From Achromobacter denitrificans NBRC 15125 (GTDB lineage Bacteria; Pseudomonadota; Gammaproteobacteria; Burkholderiales; Burkholderiaceae_B): 64,000 nt of DNA. How positions within the stretch are numbered: the first letter of the stretch is position 1; each line of letters begins with the position of its first letter. The translations under genes were made by a program, and so were the position numbers. Positions 25,453 through 34,381 of this stretch are shown piece by piece. The stretch lies in NCBI RefSeq assembly GCF_001571365.1, contig NZ_BCTQ01000014.1, forward strand, positions 1-64,000. The letters run 5' to 3'. The notes under the pieces are model-generated. The model worked only from the letters and a program-made list of their open reading frames with translations, searched no databases and was not told where the DNA came from.

Positions 25453-26454
25453 TCAGGCGCGGTATTCCACCGCGCAGTCGCGCCCGGCGCGCTTGGCCTG
25501 GTAGAGCGCGAAATCGGCCCGGCGCAACACGTCCGAGGCGCTCATATCGCTCTCGGTGAAGCGCGCGATGCCGCCGCTGACCGACAGCGCCACGGCTGCG
25601 CCGTCGATATCGGCGGGATGCTGGCGCAGGCTGGCGCGCAGGCGGTCGCAGATCGCATGCGCCACGTCCACGTCCGAATCGGCGAGCAGCACCAGGAATT
25701 CCTCGCCCCCCAGGCGGCCGATGGAATCCTGCTCCCGCAGGCAGGTGCGCAGCACCTCGCAGAAATGGCGCAAGGCGGTGTCGCCGCCCAGGTGGCCGTA
25801 GCGGTCGTTGACCTGCTTGAAATAGTCCAGGTCCAGCATCAGGGCCACGTTGGGGCCGCCCTCCCCGCGGCGGGCGGCGGCCAGCCGATCCTCCACGCGC
25901 TTGAGGATCTCGCCGCGGTTCCAGCAGCCGGTCAGGCTGTCGATCCGCGCCATGCGCGCCAGCGCCGCTTCCGCGCGCCGGCTTTCGGTGATGTCCATGC
26001 CGATATTGACGACCTTGCCGTCGGGCAGGCTCACGTTGGACCACAGGACGGCGAGTTCCTCGCCGTCGCGCGTGCGCGGATGCCATTCCCGGAACGACCG
26101 GCTCGGCCGCGGGCCGACGCTGTCGACCACTTCGGCCCGGACCTGCGGCTCGGGATAGAACAGCGCGAACGGATCGCGGCAGGCCTTGATCTCGGCCTCC
26201 GACCAGCCGAAACGCCGCTCGCAGGCTTCGTTCCACAGCGTGCAGCGGCCGTCGGCGTCGAAGGCGTTGATCAGCACGGGCGCGGCCTGGAACAGCGCTT
26301 CGTACTGCGCCACCACGTCGCGCAGGCGCGCCAGTTCCCGCTCGCGCGCCGCCGCGCCCGCCATGGCGGAGTCGGCGAATCCGCCCAGCATACGGACGTT
26401 TTCGACGGTCGGCGCCGGGACGCTGGCCGCGACATTGGACGATGAACTTCGCAT
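25453..26454 (-). CDS. PAS-GGDEF diguanylate cyclase
   Basis: A 333-residue cytoplasmic protein. A PAS domain (about 45-165; ALFQAAPVLINAFDADGRCTLWN to GMDITESRRAEAAL) is joined by a short helix to a GGDEF domain with the active signature GGEEF in IGRLGGEEFLVLL. An inhibitory-site RxxD (REQD) lies five residues before it, so product inhibition is expected. It should make c-di-GMP in response to a PAS signal. There is no membrane segment. ATG 26454 is preferred because residues before it are Pro/Gly-rich and non-conserved. It opposes the EAL protein at 6.7-7.9 kb in function. Confidence 0.87.
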   Translation of the reverse strand: MRSSSSNVAASVPAPTVENVRMLGGFADSAMAGAAARERELARLRDVVAQYEALFQAAPVLINAFDADGRCTLWNEACERRFGWSEAEIKACRDPFALFYPEPQVRAEVVDSVGPRPSRSFREWHPRTRDGEELAVLWSNVSLPDGKVVNIGMDITESRRAEAALARMARIDSLTGCWNRGEILKRVEDRLAAARRGEGGPNVALMLDLDYFKQVNDRYGHLGGDTALRHFCEVLRTCLREQDSIGRLGGEEFLVLLADSDVDVAHAICDRLRASLRQHPADIDGAAVALSVSGGIARFTESDMSASDVLRRADFALYQAKRAGRDCAVEYRA

Positions 26455-26603
26455 GGCTTTGCAATCGAGGGTGGGACGGCCGGGGTGCCCGGCCGAGACG
26501 CGCCGAGTCGGCGACGGCGGTGCAGGCGGCGCCGGGCCGCCCGGATCGGAATCGGGGCCAGTATACGTGCGATGGCCGCCGTCGATTGCCAAGAATCGTC
26601 AAC

Positions 26604-26621
26604 GCCCGCCTGACGGCGGGC
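26604..26621 (-). terminator. Hairpin after the MetQ-like gene
   Basis: GCCCGCC (26604-26610) pairs with GGCGGGC (26615-26621) around TGAC, ten bases beyond the stop of the minus-strand MetQ-like gene. It has a strong stem but no T run. Confidence 0.4.
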
Positions 26622-26630
26622 CGACGCGGC

Positions 26631-27452
26631 TTACCAGGGAAAAGCGATCAGATCGCCGTAGAGACTGCGCAGCTTGGCCTTCACTTCGGGCGACTGCTGG
26701 TAGAGCGCGATGAACTTCAGCAGGCGCGGATCCTGCGCGCCGGCCGGCGTGGCCACCCAGCGGATCGCGTAGCGGCGCACGTTGACCGGATCGGTGTTGT
26801 CGAATGCCAGGCCGTCCTTTTCATTGATGCCCGCCTGCTTGGCGAAGGTGGTGTAGGTCACCGAGGCCGTCACGTCGTCGAAGGTGCGGGCCGATTGCGA
26901 CCCTTCGATCTGCACGAACTTCAGCTTCTTCGGATTCGACACCACGTCCTCCAGCGCGGCGTGGTGCGCCACGCCCGGCTTCAAGGTGATGAGGCCGATG
27001 GATTCCAGCAACAACAGCGCCCGGCCGGTGTTCACCGGGTCGTTCGGCACTGCGATGGTGGCGCCGTCGGGCACCGGATCGCCCTTCTTCAACTTCTTGG
27101 AGAACAGGCCGATGGTGGTGGAATAGCCGTAGGCCACCGGCACCAGGTTGGCGCCGCGGCGCTGGTTGAACAATTGCAGGAAAGGCTCGTGCTGGAAGAA
27201 GTTGGCGTCCACCGAACCGTCGGCCACCGCGATGTTGGGCAGCACCCAGTCGTTGAATTCCACCAATTCGACGTTCAGCCCTTCCCGCTTCGCCTGGGCG
27301 ATGGCCAATTCGGTGGCCGCGTTCGCGACGCTGGCGATCACGCCGATCCGCAATGGCTTTTCCTGCGCCATCGCGCCCGTGGCGCCGGCCAGGCCCAGCG
27401 CGGCGACGGCCGCGCCGCGCATCAGTGTCGAAAACAGTCGTTGCAAAAGCAT
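26631..27452 (-). CDS. MetQ/NlpA-family substrate-binding protein
   Basis: A 273-residue periplasmic binding protein of the NlpA group. After a signal peptide ending GAMA comes [20 protein letters not shown], then [36 protein letters not shown] and the conserved [19 protein letters not shown]. Relatives bind methionine for MetNI. Two oddities: the signal peptide has no lipobox cysteine, so this one should be soluble, and no metN or metI gene is near. It may serve a distant permease or bind another ligand. ATG 27452 follows GGATGG at good spacing; ATG 27461 is the alternative. It is divergent from the ornithine aminotransferase gene. Confidence 0.85.
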   Translation of the reverse strand: MLLQRLFSTLMRGAAVAALGLAGATGAMAQEKPLRIGVIASVANAATELAIAQAKREGLNVELVEFNDWVLPNIAVADGSVDANFFQHEPFLQLFNQRRGANLVPVAYGYSTTIGLFSKKLKKGDPVPDGATIAVPNDPVNTGRALLLLESIGLITLKPGVAHHAALEDVVSNPKKLKFVQIEGSQSARTFDDVTASVTYTTFAKQAGINEKDGLAFDNTDPVNVRRYAIRWVATPAGAQDPRLLKFIALYQQSPEVKAKLRSLYGDLIAFPW

Positions 27453-27612
27453 GAACACCATCCAGAGAGGAAAAACGGGGCCTCGCCCGAAGCAGCCGCT
27501 ATTGTGCAGCAGGCGGGCGCCGCCGCCCGTAAAGGCCTTGGTCCCCCTATGGCAATCCCGCGGGCCCGCCGGCGGCGCTAAGATGAGATCAAACCGTCCT
27601 CGGGAGACGCTC

Positions 27613-28851
27613 ATGAGCGCCGTATTGGATACCCCGTCCGGCCCGCCGTCCGCCGCCAGCCATCGCGACCAGGTCGAAGACCAGCTGGGCGCGCACAACT
27701 ACCATCCGCTCGACGTAGTGATCGCCCGCGGCAGCGGCGTCTGGCTCTACGACGTGGAAGGCCGCCGCTACCTGGACTGCCTCTCGGCCTATTCGGCCGT
27801 CAACCAGGGCCACTGCCATCCCGCCATCCTGGCCGCCATGACGGAGCAGGCGCAAAAGCTCACGCTGACTTCGCGCGCCTTCCGCCACGACCAGATGGCG
27901 CCGTTCTACGAGGACCTGGCCCGCCTGACCGGCGCCCACAAGATCCTGCCCATGAACAGCGGCGCGGAAGCCGTGGAAACCGCCATCAAGGCCGTGCGCA
28001 AATGGGGCTACGAGGTGCGCGGCGTGCCCGCGGAGCGGGCCGAGATCATCGTCTGCGCCAACAACTTCCACGGCCGAACGCTGGGCATCGTCGGCTTCTC
28101 CACCGACCCGGACGCCTACGGCAACTATGGCCCCTTCGCCCCCGGCTTCAGGATCGTGCCCTTCGGCGACTACGCGGCCTTCGACGCCGCCATCACGCCC
28201 AACACCGTCGCCTTCCTGGTCGAACCCATCCAGGGCGAGGCGGGCGTGGTGCTGCCCCCGGCCGGCTATTTCACGCGGGTCCGGCAGCGCTGCACGGAGC
28301 GGGGCATCACGCTGATCCTGGACGAGATCCAGACCGGCCTGGGACGCACCGGCAAGCTGCTGGCCGAAGAGCACGAGGGCATCGAGGCCGACGTCACCCT
28401 GATCGGCAAGGCCCTGTCCGGCGGGTTCTATCCCGTCTCCGCGGTGCTGTCCAACGCCGACGTGCTCGGGGTCTTCCAGCCCGGCCAGCACGGCAGCACC
28501 TTCGGCGGCAACCCGCTGGCCTGCGCCATCGCGCGCGCGGCGCTGCGAGTGCTGACGGAAGAAGGCATGATCGAGAACGCCGCCGCCATGGGCGAGTATT
28601 TCCTGGAGCGCCTGCGCGCCCTGCCCGGCCCCGTGCGCGAAGCGCGCGGGCGCGGCCTGATGCTGGCGGTGGAACTGGAGCCCGACGCGGGCGGCGCCCG
28701 CCTGTGGTGCGAACGCCTGCAGGCACGCGGCATGCTGGTCAAGGACACGCACGGGCACACCCTGCGCCTCTCCCCGCCCCTGATCGTGACGCGCGAGCAG
28801 ATCGATTGGGCCTGCGACCAGCTTGCCGCGGTACTATCCGCCCCTCGATGA
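27613..28851 (+). CDS. rocD: Ornithine--oxo-acid aminotransferase
   Basis: A 412-residue PLP class III aminotransferase that turns ornithine and 2-oxoglutarate into glutamate-5-semialdehyde and glutamate. Family features include [57 protein letters not shown], and the PLP lysine in [16 protein letters not shown]. These match ornithine aminotransferases rather than acetylornithine enzymes ([12 protein letters not shown]). Start ATG 27613 follows GGGAG. Arginase follows 24 bases later in the same direction, so both make an arginine-to-glutamate-semialdehyde pathway. Confidence 0.9.
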   Translation: MSAVLDTPSGPPSAASHRDQVEDQLGAHNYHPLDVVIARGSGVWLYDVEGRRYLDCLSAYSAVNQGHCHPAILAAMTEQAQKLTLTSRAFRHDQMAPFYEDLARLTGAHKILPMNSGAEAVETAIKAVRKWGYEVRGVPAERAEIIVCANNFHGRTLGIVGFSTDPDAYGNYGPFAPGFRIVPFGDYAAFDAAITPNTVAFLVEPIQGEAGVVLPPAGYFTRVRQRCTERGITLILDEIQTGLGRTGKLLAEEHEGIEADVTLIGKALSGGFYPVSAVLSNADVLGVFQPGQHGSTFGGNPLACAIARAALRVLTEEGMIENAAAMGEYFLERLRALPGPVREARGRGLMLAVELEPDAGGARLWCERLQARGMLVKDTHGHTLRLSPPLIVTREQIDWACDQLAAVLSAPR

Positions 28852-28875
28852 CGCACCTCGCCCGGAGTCCGCAAC

Positions 28876-29814
28876 TTGCACAACACTGCCAGCCTGCCCA
28901 ACCGCATCACCCTCATCGGCGCGCCCACCGACATCGGCGCGGGCGCGCGCGGCGCCTCGATGGGGCCGGAAGCCTTGCGCGTGGCCGATCTCGGCCCCGT
29001 GATCGAGGCCCAGGGGTTCCAGGTCACCGACCGCGGCAACCTCTACGGCCCCGCCAATCCCTGGCAGCCGCCCGTGGACGGCTACCGCCACCTGGACGAA
29101 GTCGCGGCCTGGAACCGCGCGGTGCATGACGCCGTGCACGAGGAACTCAGCCAGGGCAATCTGCCCATCCTGCTCGGCGGCGACCACTGCCTGGGCATCG
29201 GCTCCATCAGCGCGGTGGCGCGCCATTGCCGCGCGGCGGGCAAGAAGCTGCGCGTGCTGTGGCTGGACGCGCACGCGGACTTCAACACCCATGCCCTGAC
29301 CCCCACCGGCAACATCCACGGCATGCCCGTGGCCTGCCTTTGCGGCTACGGCCCGGCGCAGATCACCGGCCTGTCGGGCCAGACGCCCGACATCGAGCCC
29401 GGCTGGGTGCGGCAGATCGGCATCCGCAGCGTGGACCAGGGCGAGAAACGCCTGGTCCACGAAGCGGGTCTGGAAGTCTTCGATATGCGCTACCTGGACG
29501 AAATGGGCATGCGCGCCACCATGGAGGCCGCGCTGGCCGGACTCGATGCCGACACCCACCTGCACGTGAGTTTCGACGTGGACTTCCTGGATCCCGAGAT
29601 CGCCCCCGGCGTGGGCACCACCGTGCCCGGCGGCCCCACCTACCGCGAAGCGCAGCTCTGCATGGAGATGATCGCCGACACGGGCCTGATGCGTTCGCTG
29701 GACGTGGTGGAACTGAACCCGGCCTTCGACGTGCGCAACAAGACGGCGGAGCTGGCGGTGGACCTGATAGAAAGCCTGTTCGGCAAGTCCACCCTGATGC
29801 GCCGCGGCGCCTAG
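28876..29814 (+). CDS. rocF: Arginase
   Basis: A 312-residue cytoplasmic ureohydrolase that splits arginine into ornithine and urea. Both manganese-binding blocks are present: GGDHCLGIGS, LDAHADFNTH and SFDVDFLDPEIAPG, plus the substrate motif TPTGNIHGMP and VELNPAFD near the end. The TTG at 28876 is the likely start, with GGAG eight bases upstream. It forms an operon with rocD just upstream, supplying that enzyme with ornithine. Its stop lies inside an 11-bp inverted repeat (29811-29853). Confidence 0.92.
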   Translation: MHNTASLPNRITLIGAPTDIGAGARGASMGPEALRVADLGPVIEAQGFQVTDRGNLYGPANPWQPPVDGYRHLDEVAAWNRAVHDAVHEELSQGNLPILLGGDHCLGIGSISAVARHCRAAGKKLRVLWLDAHADFNTHALTPTGNIHGMPVACLCGYGPAQITGLSGQTPDIEPGWVRQIGIRSVDQGEKRLVHEAGLEVFDMRYLDEMGMRATMEAALAGLDADTHLHVSFDVDFLDPEIAPGVGTTVPGGPTYREAQLCMEMIADTGLMRSLDVVELNPAFDVRNKTAELAVDLIESLFGKSTLMRRGA

Positions 29815-29853
29815 GGCCTGTTGACACTAAAAGAAGCCTCGCACAGGCCCTAG
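29811..29853. terminator. Long-stem hairpin spanning two stop codons
   Basis: CTAGGGCCTGT (29811-29821) pairs perfectly with ACAGGCCCTAG (29843-29853) across a 21-base loop. The stem includes the stop codons of rocF and of the convergent IclR gene, so it likely ends both transcripts. A similar GGGCCTGT-ended element lies at 46377-46462. Confidence 0.55.
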
Positions 29854-30590
29854 CCCTCCCGTTCCTGCCGGATGGCGTCGGCCGCGGCCTGCAGGCCGAG
29901 CAAATGCGCTTCCCGGCGTTCCCGCAGGCGCGGCGTCGGCCCGGCCATGCACAGCGCGTACCATTCGCCGCCCAAGTCCAGCGCGACGGCCAGCCCGGTC
30001 AGGTCCGCCACGCTCTCGCCCACGTTCTCCGCCCAGCCCTGCTCCGCCACCCGCTCGACCTCGGCCAGCAAGGCCTCCCGGCTCGTCAGGGTGCGGTCCG
30101 TATAGCGCGTGTAATCCGCCTCGGCCAGCGCGCTGTCGCGCTCGGCCGGCGGCAGGCGCGCCAGGATGGCCTTGGCCACGGCGCTGGTGTGCAGGGGCCG
30201 GTGGGCGCCGGGCTTGGCGGTGTAGCGCACGGGCTGGGTGGCTTCCACCACGTCCACGTAAAGCACGTGGCCATCCTGGATCTTGCCCAGCATCACCGTC
30301 TCGTCGGCGGCGTCGCGCAAGGCGACCAGCCGCGGGCGCACCTGTTCCAGCCAGGGATCGCCCGTCAGGATCTGCGCGCTCAGGGCATGCAGTTTCGCCG
30401 TGGGGTAATAGCCCCCGCGACGGCGCACCTCGTATAGATAGCCGCGCGCCACCAGCGTGCGCACCAGCGCCAGGCAGCTGGACATCGGCGCGCCCAGGCC
30501 CTGCGCCAGTTCGGTCAGCGGCAGCGGCCGCCGCACCTGGGCGAACAGTTCGATCAGTTCCAGCGTCCGAGCGACGAGCTTGACTTCCAT
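29850..30590 (-). CDS. IclR-family transcriptional regulator
   Basis: A 246-residue IclR regulator. Its winged helix-turn-helix (ARTLELIELFAQVRRPLPLTE, APMSSCLALVRTLVARGYL) leads into the effector domain with KPGAHRPLHTSAVAKAILARL. The start ATG 30590 gives normal family length; an upstream start would extend into the promoter of the divergent operon. It is divergent from a substrate-binding protein and alcohol dehydrogenase pair, and a perfect inverted repeat just past that operon's predicted start site suits repression by it. Confidence 0.86.
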   Translation of the reverse strand: MEVKLVARTLELIELFAQVRRPLPLTELAQGLGAPMSSCLALVRTLVARGYLYEVRRRGGYYPTAKLHALSAQILTGDPWLEQVRPRLVALRDAADETVMLGKIQDGHVLYVDVVEATQPVRYTAKPGAHRPLHTSAVAKAILARLPPAERDSALAEADYTRYTDRTLTSREALLAEVERVAEQGWAENVGESVADLTGLAVALDLGGEWYALCMAGPTPRLRERREAHLLGLQAAADAIRQEREG

Positions 30591-30653
30591 GGCACCCACC
30601 CCTGTCCGGATTCCCGGACCGGATCGCGCGATCGTCCTAGGTAATCCACCCTG

Positions 30654-30682
30654 TTGACTTTCCCTATATGTGAACATAAATT
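30654..30682 (+). promoter_or_regulatory. Sigma-70 promoter for the binding-protein/dehydrogenase operon
   Basis: TTGACT (30654-30659), an exact 17-base spacer and TAAATT (30677-30682) make a strong promoter in an AT-rich stretch. Transcription would start near 30689, leaving a leader of about 125 bases before the ATG at 30814. Confidence 0.7.
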
Positions 30683-30693
30683 CTTGCACAGGA

Positions 30694-30716
30694 ATTTCTA
30701 TTCACCAACTAGAAAT
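30694..30716. promoter_or_regulatory. Candidate IclR operator
   Basis: ATTTCTA (30694-30700) and TAGAAAT (30710-30716) form a perfect inverted repeat with a nine-base spacer, starting about five bases after the predicted transcription start. A bound regulator here would block elongation or initiation. Confidence 0.55.
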
Positions 30717-30813
30717 CTCTTTCAGCCGGCTGGAGAACTGGCGAGCAGGCAGATACACCGCGTCCTCACGAACACCGATAATTCGGCCCGCCCGCGGGCT
30801 GGGAGACAAGCAG

Positions 30814-32022
30814 ATGCGTATCAAACCCCTGTTGGCGGCCCTGGCCGCCGTCCTGGCCGCCAACGCGGCCCATGCCCAATCCGACGTGGTGCGCCTGGGC
30901 GTATCCAACGACCGCTCGGGCATCTACTCCGACCTGGGCGGCCTGGGCTCCGAAATGGCCGTCCGCATGGCCGTCGAGGATTTCGGCGGCAAGGTCGCCG
31001 GCAAGACCGTGGAAGTGATCGGCGCGGACAACCAGAACAAGGCCGACGTGGCCTCGGCGCTGGTGCGCCGCTGGTTCGATACGCAGAACCTGGTGGCCGT
31101 GGTGGACGGCGGCGCCAGCTCGGCCGGCCTGGCCGCGCAAGGGGTCGCGCGCGAGAAAGGCGGCACCGCCCTGATCAGCGGCGGCTTCGCCGGCGACTTC
31201 AGCGGCAAGCAGTGCAGCCCGCTCAGCACCCAATGGGCGCCCGACACCTACGCGCTGGCCAACGCCGTGGTCAAGAGCGTGGTGGAAAGCGGCGGCAAAT
31301 CCTGGTACTTCATCACCACCGACTACGTCTTCGGCAAATCGCTGGAAAGCAACGCCACCCGGTTCGTGCAGGGCGCGGGCGGCACCGTGCTGGGCAGCAC
31401 GCGCCACCCGCTGGGCGCGATGGACTTCGCCTCCTTCCTGGTGCAGGCGCAATCCTCCAAGGCCAACGTGGTGGGCCTGGCCAGCGCCGGCGGCGACCTG
31501 GTCAACCTGATCAAGCAGGCGCAGGAGTTCGGCCTCACCGGCGGCAAGCAGCGCATGCTGACCTTCCTCACCTTCATCAACGACGTGCAGGCGATGGGCC
31601 TGCCGGTCGCGCAGGGCCTGACCTTCCCCACCGGCTTCTACTGGGACGCGGACGAGGACACCCGCGCCTGGACTCAGCGCTGGCAGAAGAAAATGGGCGT
31701 GACCCGGGCGCCGTCCATCGTGCAGGCCCTGAGCTACGTGGCCACCACGCATTACCTGCAGGCGGCCCAGGCGGCGGGCTCGTTCGAGGGCGCCGTCGTA
31801 AATCAGAAGATGCGCGAGTTGCCCATCACCACCAAACTGATCAAGAATGCGCGAGTACGTCCCGAAGACGGCCGCGTCATCATGGACCTGTATCTGGTCG
31901 AAGTGAAGAAACCCGCCGAATCCAGGTATTCCGGCGACTTCTACCGCATCCTGTCCACGGTGCCGGGCGAAAAGGTCTTCGTGTCCCTGGCGGACAGCGA
32001 ATGCCCGTCCGTCAAGAAGTAA
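30814..32022 (+). CDS. ABC transporter substrate-binding protein (Leu/Ile/Val type)
   Basis: A 402-residue periplasmic binding protein of the Peripla_BP_6 group. A signal peptide ending AHA (residues 1-23) is followed by DVVRLGVSNDRSGIYSDLGG and typical VVDGGASSAGLAAQGVAREK and YFITTDYVFGKSLESN segments. Start ATG 30814 follows GGGAG at good spacing. No permease or ATPase genes are adjacent, so it must share a transporter coded elsewhere or work as a sensor. It is co-directional with an alcohol dehydrogenase 30 bases on, and a divergent IclR likely controls both. The ligand may be an alcohol, an aromatic or another carbon source rather than an amino acid. Confidence 0.86.
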   Translation: MRIKPLLAALAAVLAANAAHAQSDVVRLGVSNDRSGIYSDLGGLGSEMAVRMAVEDFGGKVAGKTVEVIGADNQNKADVASALVRRWFDTQNLVAVVDGGASSAGLAAQGVAREKGGTALISGGFAGDFSGKQCSPLSTQWAPDTYALANAVVKSVVESGGKSWYFITTDYVFGKSLESNATRFVQGAGGTVLGSTRHPLGAMDFASFLVQAQSSKANVVGLASAGGDLVNLIKQAQEFGLTGGKQRMLTFLTFINDVQAMGLPVAQGLTFPTGFYWDADEDTRAWTQRWQKKMGVTRAPSIVQALSYVATTHYLQAAQAAGSFEGAVVNQKMRELPITTKLIKNARVRPEDGRVIMDLYLVEVKKPAESRYSGDFYRILSTVPGEKVFVSLADSECPSVKK

Positions 32023-32052
32023 TGCGAACGACACATCACAAGGAGACAACCC

Positions 32053-33111
32053 ATGAAGTGCTATTGCGTCGTGAACTTCCGCGAGCCCCTGCAGGAAATG
32101 AACCCGCCCACGCCCACGCCGCAAGGGTCGCAGGTGCTGCTGAAGGTCCGCGCGGCTGGCGTTTGCCACAGCGATATCCACTTGTGGGAAGGCGGCTATG
32201 ACCTCGGCCAGGGCCGCACCCTGTCCCTGAAGGACCGCGGCGTCTCGCTGCCCCTGACCATGGGCCACGAAACGGTCGGCGCCGTGGTGTCGGCCGGCCC
32301 GGACGCCCAGGGGCTGCCGGCCGACCGCAACTACCTCGTCTATCCGTGGATCGGCTGCGGCGATTGCCCGTCGTGCCGCGCCGGCATGGAGAACCATTGC
32401 TCCGCCCCGGCCTGCCTGGGCGTGCACCGCGCCGGCGGCTACGCCGACCACATCCTCGTGCCGCATCCGCGCTACCTGATCGACATCGGCGACCTGGACC
32501 CGGCGCAGATCGCGCCCTACGCCTGCTCCGGCCTCACCACCTATTCGGCGCTCAAGAAGATCGGCGCCGACATCTACCGTGAACATCCGGTGGTGATCTT
32601 CGGCGCGGGCGGGCTGGGCCTCATGAGCCTGACGCTGATCAAGGCGCTGGGCGGCGCCGGCGCCATCGTGGTCGACATCGACCCGGCCAAGCGCCAGGCC
32701 GCGCTGGAGGCCGGCGCGCTGGCGGCGATCGACGGCGCCGCGCCCGATGCCGCCCAGCAGATCATCAAGGCCGCCGGCGGCAAGCCCGCGCAGGCCGCGA
32801 TCGACCTGGTCGGCGCACCCGCCACGACCTCGCTGGCCTTCGATTTCCTGACCAAGGGCGGCAAGCTGATCATCGTGGGCCTGTTCGGCGGCGCCTCGTC
32901 CTGGCCCATCGCGCTGATCCCCATGAAAGCCATGTCCATCATCGGCAGCTACGTGGGCAACCTGACCGAACTGCAGGAATTGATGGAACTGGTGCGCGCC
33001 GGCAAGGTGCCGCCCATTCCCGTGCACCGCCACGCCCTGGCCGAGGCCGACAGCGTGCTCGCTTCCCTGCGCGCGGGCAAGGTGGTGGGCCGGGCGGTCC
33101 TCACCGCCTGA
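32053..33111 (+). CDS. Zinc-dependent alcohol dehydrogenase
   Basis: A 352-residue medium-chain dehydrogenase. The catalytic zinc site is AAGVCHSDIHLWEGG with GHETVG; the structural zinc site is the four-cysteine lobe in GCGDCPSCRAGMENHC; the NAD site is VVIFGAGGLGLMSL followed by VVDIDPAKR, whose aspartate favours NAD over NADP. It oxidises an alcohol to an aldehyde or ketone. AAGGAG lies upstream of ATG 32053. It sits 30 bases after the binding protein in one operon, so it probably acts on the imported compound or a product of it. Confidence 0.88.
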   Translation: MKCYCVVNFREPLQEMNPPTPTPQGSQVLLKVRAAGVCHSDIHLWEGGYDLGQGRTLSLKDRGVSLPLTMGHETVGAVVSAGPDAQGLPADRNYLVYPWIGCGDCPSCRAGMENHCSAPACLGVHRAGGYADHILVPHPRYLIDIGDLDPAQIAPYACSGLTTYSALKKIGADIYREHPVVIFGAGGLGLMSLTLIKALGGAGAIVVDIDPAKRQAALEAGALAAIDGAAPDAAQQIIKAAGGKPAQAAIDLVGAPATTSLAFDFLTKGGKLIIVGLFGGASSWPIALIPMKAMSIIGSYVGNLTELQELMELVRAGKVPPIPVHRHALAEADSVLASLRAGKVVGRAVLTA

Positions 33112-33133
33112 ACCGGCGCGCCGGCCGGCGCCC

Positions 33134-33706
33134 CTATCCCCCCTTCAGGCGCGGGTCGTAGACGAAACGCTCGCGCCTGACCACTTCGATGCGCGGCGCG
33201 TCGGGATGCGCGGGATTGATCATGAGGTTGCAGTCGGGCACTTCGCGGCATGCCACGATGGCGCTGGGCACCTGCAGCAGCGCCGACACCCCCGACGCCA
33301 CCCAGTAGTCGCCCGCGCCCTGGGCCGCCTCGGCGAACGGCACCGCGTCCCAGAAGGGGTAATCCTCCTGCATCTGGTCCAGCGTCAGGATCTGCCTGGC
33401 GTCGTACACGGCGCGCGGCACCGACAGTTCGATGAGGTAGCGATTCGCCTGCTCGGAGGCCCGGGCCGCGAAATGCACCACCGTCTCCAGCACCGCCAGG
33501 GCCACGCAGGACGAGGTGTAGACCACCGGCGTGCCCGGGCTGTTGTAGCGGCCGCCCACCGCGGCCGCGCCGCCGCCGCTCAGGTCATCGGCCCGGTACT
33601 TGCCCGCCGTGGTGCCGATGCGCCACAGCGAAACGCGGTCCTCCGCCGTGCCGTCTTCTTGTTGCGCGCTGCCCGGTTCGCCCTTGGGGCGCCCCGACGG
33701 GCTCAT
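33134..33706 (-). CDS. RES-domain toxin
   Basis: A 190-residue RES-fold protein. The conserved Arg in SLWRIG, the Glu in CVALAVLETVVHF and the Ser in YWVASGVSALLQVPSAIV give the family its name, and the NLMINPAHPDA end is typical. Characterised relatives such as MbcT and Xre-RES toxins destroy NAD+, while ParT modifies a host enzyme with ADP-ribose. All signature residues seem intact. Start ATG 33706 overlaps the antitoxin stop (ATGA), so the pair is translated together. The first 15 residues are polar and variable. Confidence 0.85.
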   Translation of the reverse strand: MSPSGRPKGEPGSAQQEDGTAEDRVSLWRIGTTAGKYRADDLSGGGAAAVGGRYNSPGTPVVYTSSCVALAVLETVVHFAARASEQANRYLIELSVPRAVYDARQILTLDQMQEDYPFWDAVPFAEAAQGAGDYWVASGVSALLQVPSAIVACREVPDCNLMINPAHPDAPRIEVVRRERFVYDPRLKGG

Positions 33707-34188
33707 GCGTAGACGCCGGCAGCCGCGCGCGCCAGCGTGTCTTCGACGATGCGGCTGCTGGCGTCCGACGTCAGCAGCGACAGCGGCTTGACGTTGCCCA
33801 GCGCCGGCACCGGCGTATTGAGCCATTGCACCGCGTCTTCCTCGCTGCCCAGCACCTGGCGCGCCACCCGCACGACCCGCGCCACGCGGGCCAGGCGATC
33901 GGATTCGCCCAGGGGCAGCATATGGCCCTCCCGCGTCCAGCGCGACAGCGAAGCCGCCTTGACCTCGGTGATCGCCATGATCTCCGACTTGGGCACTTGC
34001 AGGTAATCGGCGGCGTCATCGACCATCTGCGCCGGCAGGCCGCGCCGGACGTCGCGGGCCATGTCCATCAGCGGACTGTCGACCAGTCCGCGGAACAGCT
34101 GCTTGGCGCGCGCCGGCGCATGGCGAGGCGGCCGCTTGGCGGTGGCGCCGCGCTTGGCGGGGGATTTGTCGGCGATGGCAATGGTCAT
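33703..34188 (-). CDS. Xre/MbcA/ParS-type antitoxin (DUF2384)
   Basis: A 161-residue antitoxin. A basic N-terminal tail (KSPAKRGATAKRPPRHAPAR) and helical DNA-binding region (LQVPKSEIMAITEVKAASLSRW) precede the C-terminal MbcA/ParS toxin-binding domain with GSEEDAVQWLNTPVPALGNVKPLSLL, the DUF2384 hallmark. It should neutralise the overlapping RES toxin and repress the shared promoter. A dyad (34231-34259) lies 43 bases upstream of its ATG. Gene order antitoxin-then-toxin is usual for this type II family. Confidence 0.87.
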   Translation of the reverse strand: MTIAIADKSPAKRGATAKRPPRHAPARAKQLFRGLVDSPLMDMARDVRRGLPAQMVDDAADYLQVPKSEIMAITEVKAASLSRWTREGHMLPLGESDRLARVARVVRVARQVLGSEEDAVQWLNTPVPALGNVKPLSLLTSDASSRIVEDTLARAAAGVYA

Positions 34189-34230
34189 GGCAGGCTCCGG
34201 GAGGGCCGCGGCCCCAGGCCGCGGGTATTA

Positions 34231-34259
34231 CCAAATTGAATTCATGATATCCCATTTGG
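34231..34259. promoter_or_regulatory. Dyad upstream of the toxin-antitoxin operon
   Basis: CCAAAT (34231-34236) and ATTTGG (34254-34259) form an inverted repeat around an AT-rich 17-base centre, in an otherwise GC-rich region and just before the antitoxin gene. It is a candidate autoregulatory operator. Confidence 0.45.
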
Positions 34260-34381
34260 AAATCCCCCGGCAAGGCCGGGGGCCCTGCGACCAGGAGCCG
34301 CTGCCGCGCAAAACCGACCCCGATTTGGGCCTATCATAGGCGGCTGTAACACGATTAATCAGACTCTTCCAAGGACAGGCA

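Noticed and set aside
30766-33033. A 755-codon frame antisense to the receptor and alcohol dehydrogenase genes
   Set aside because: It spans two real genes and their gap and has antisense-type composition.
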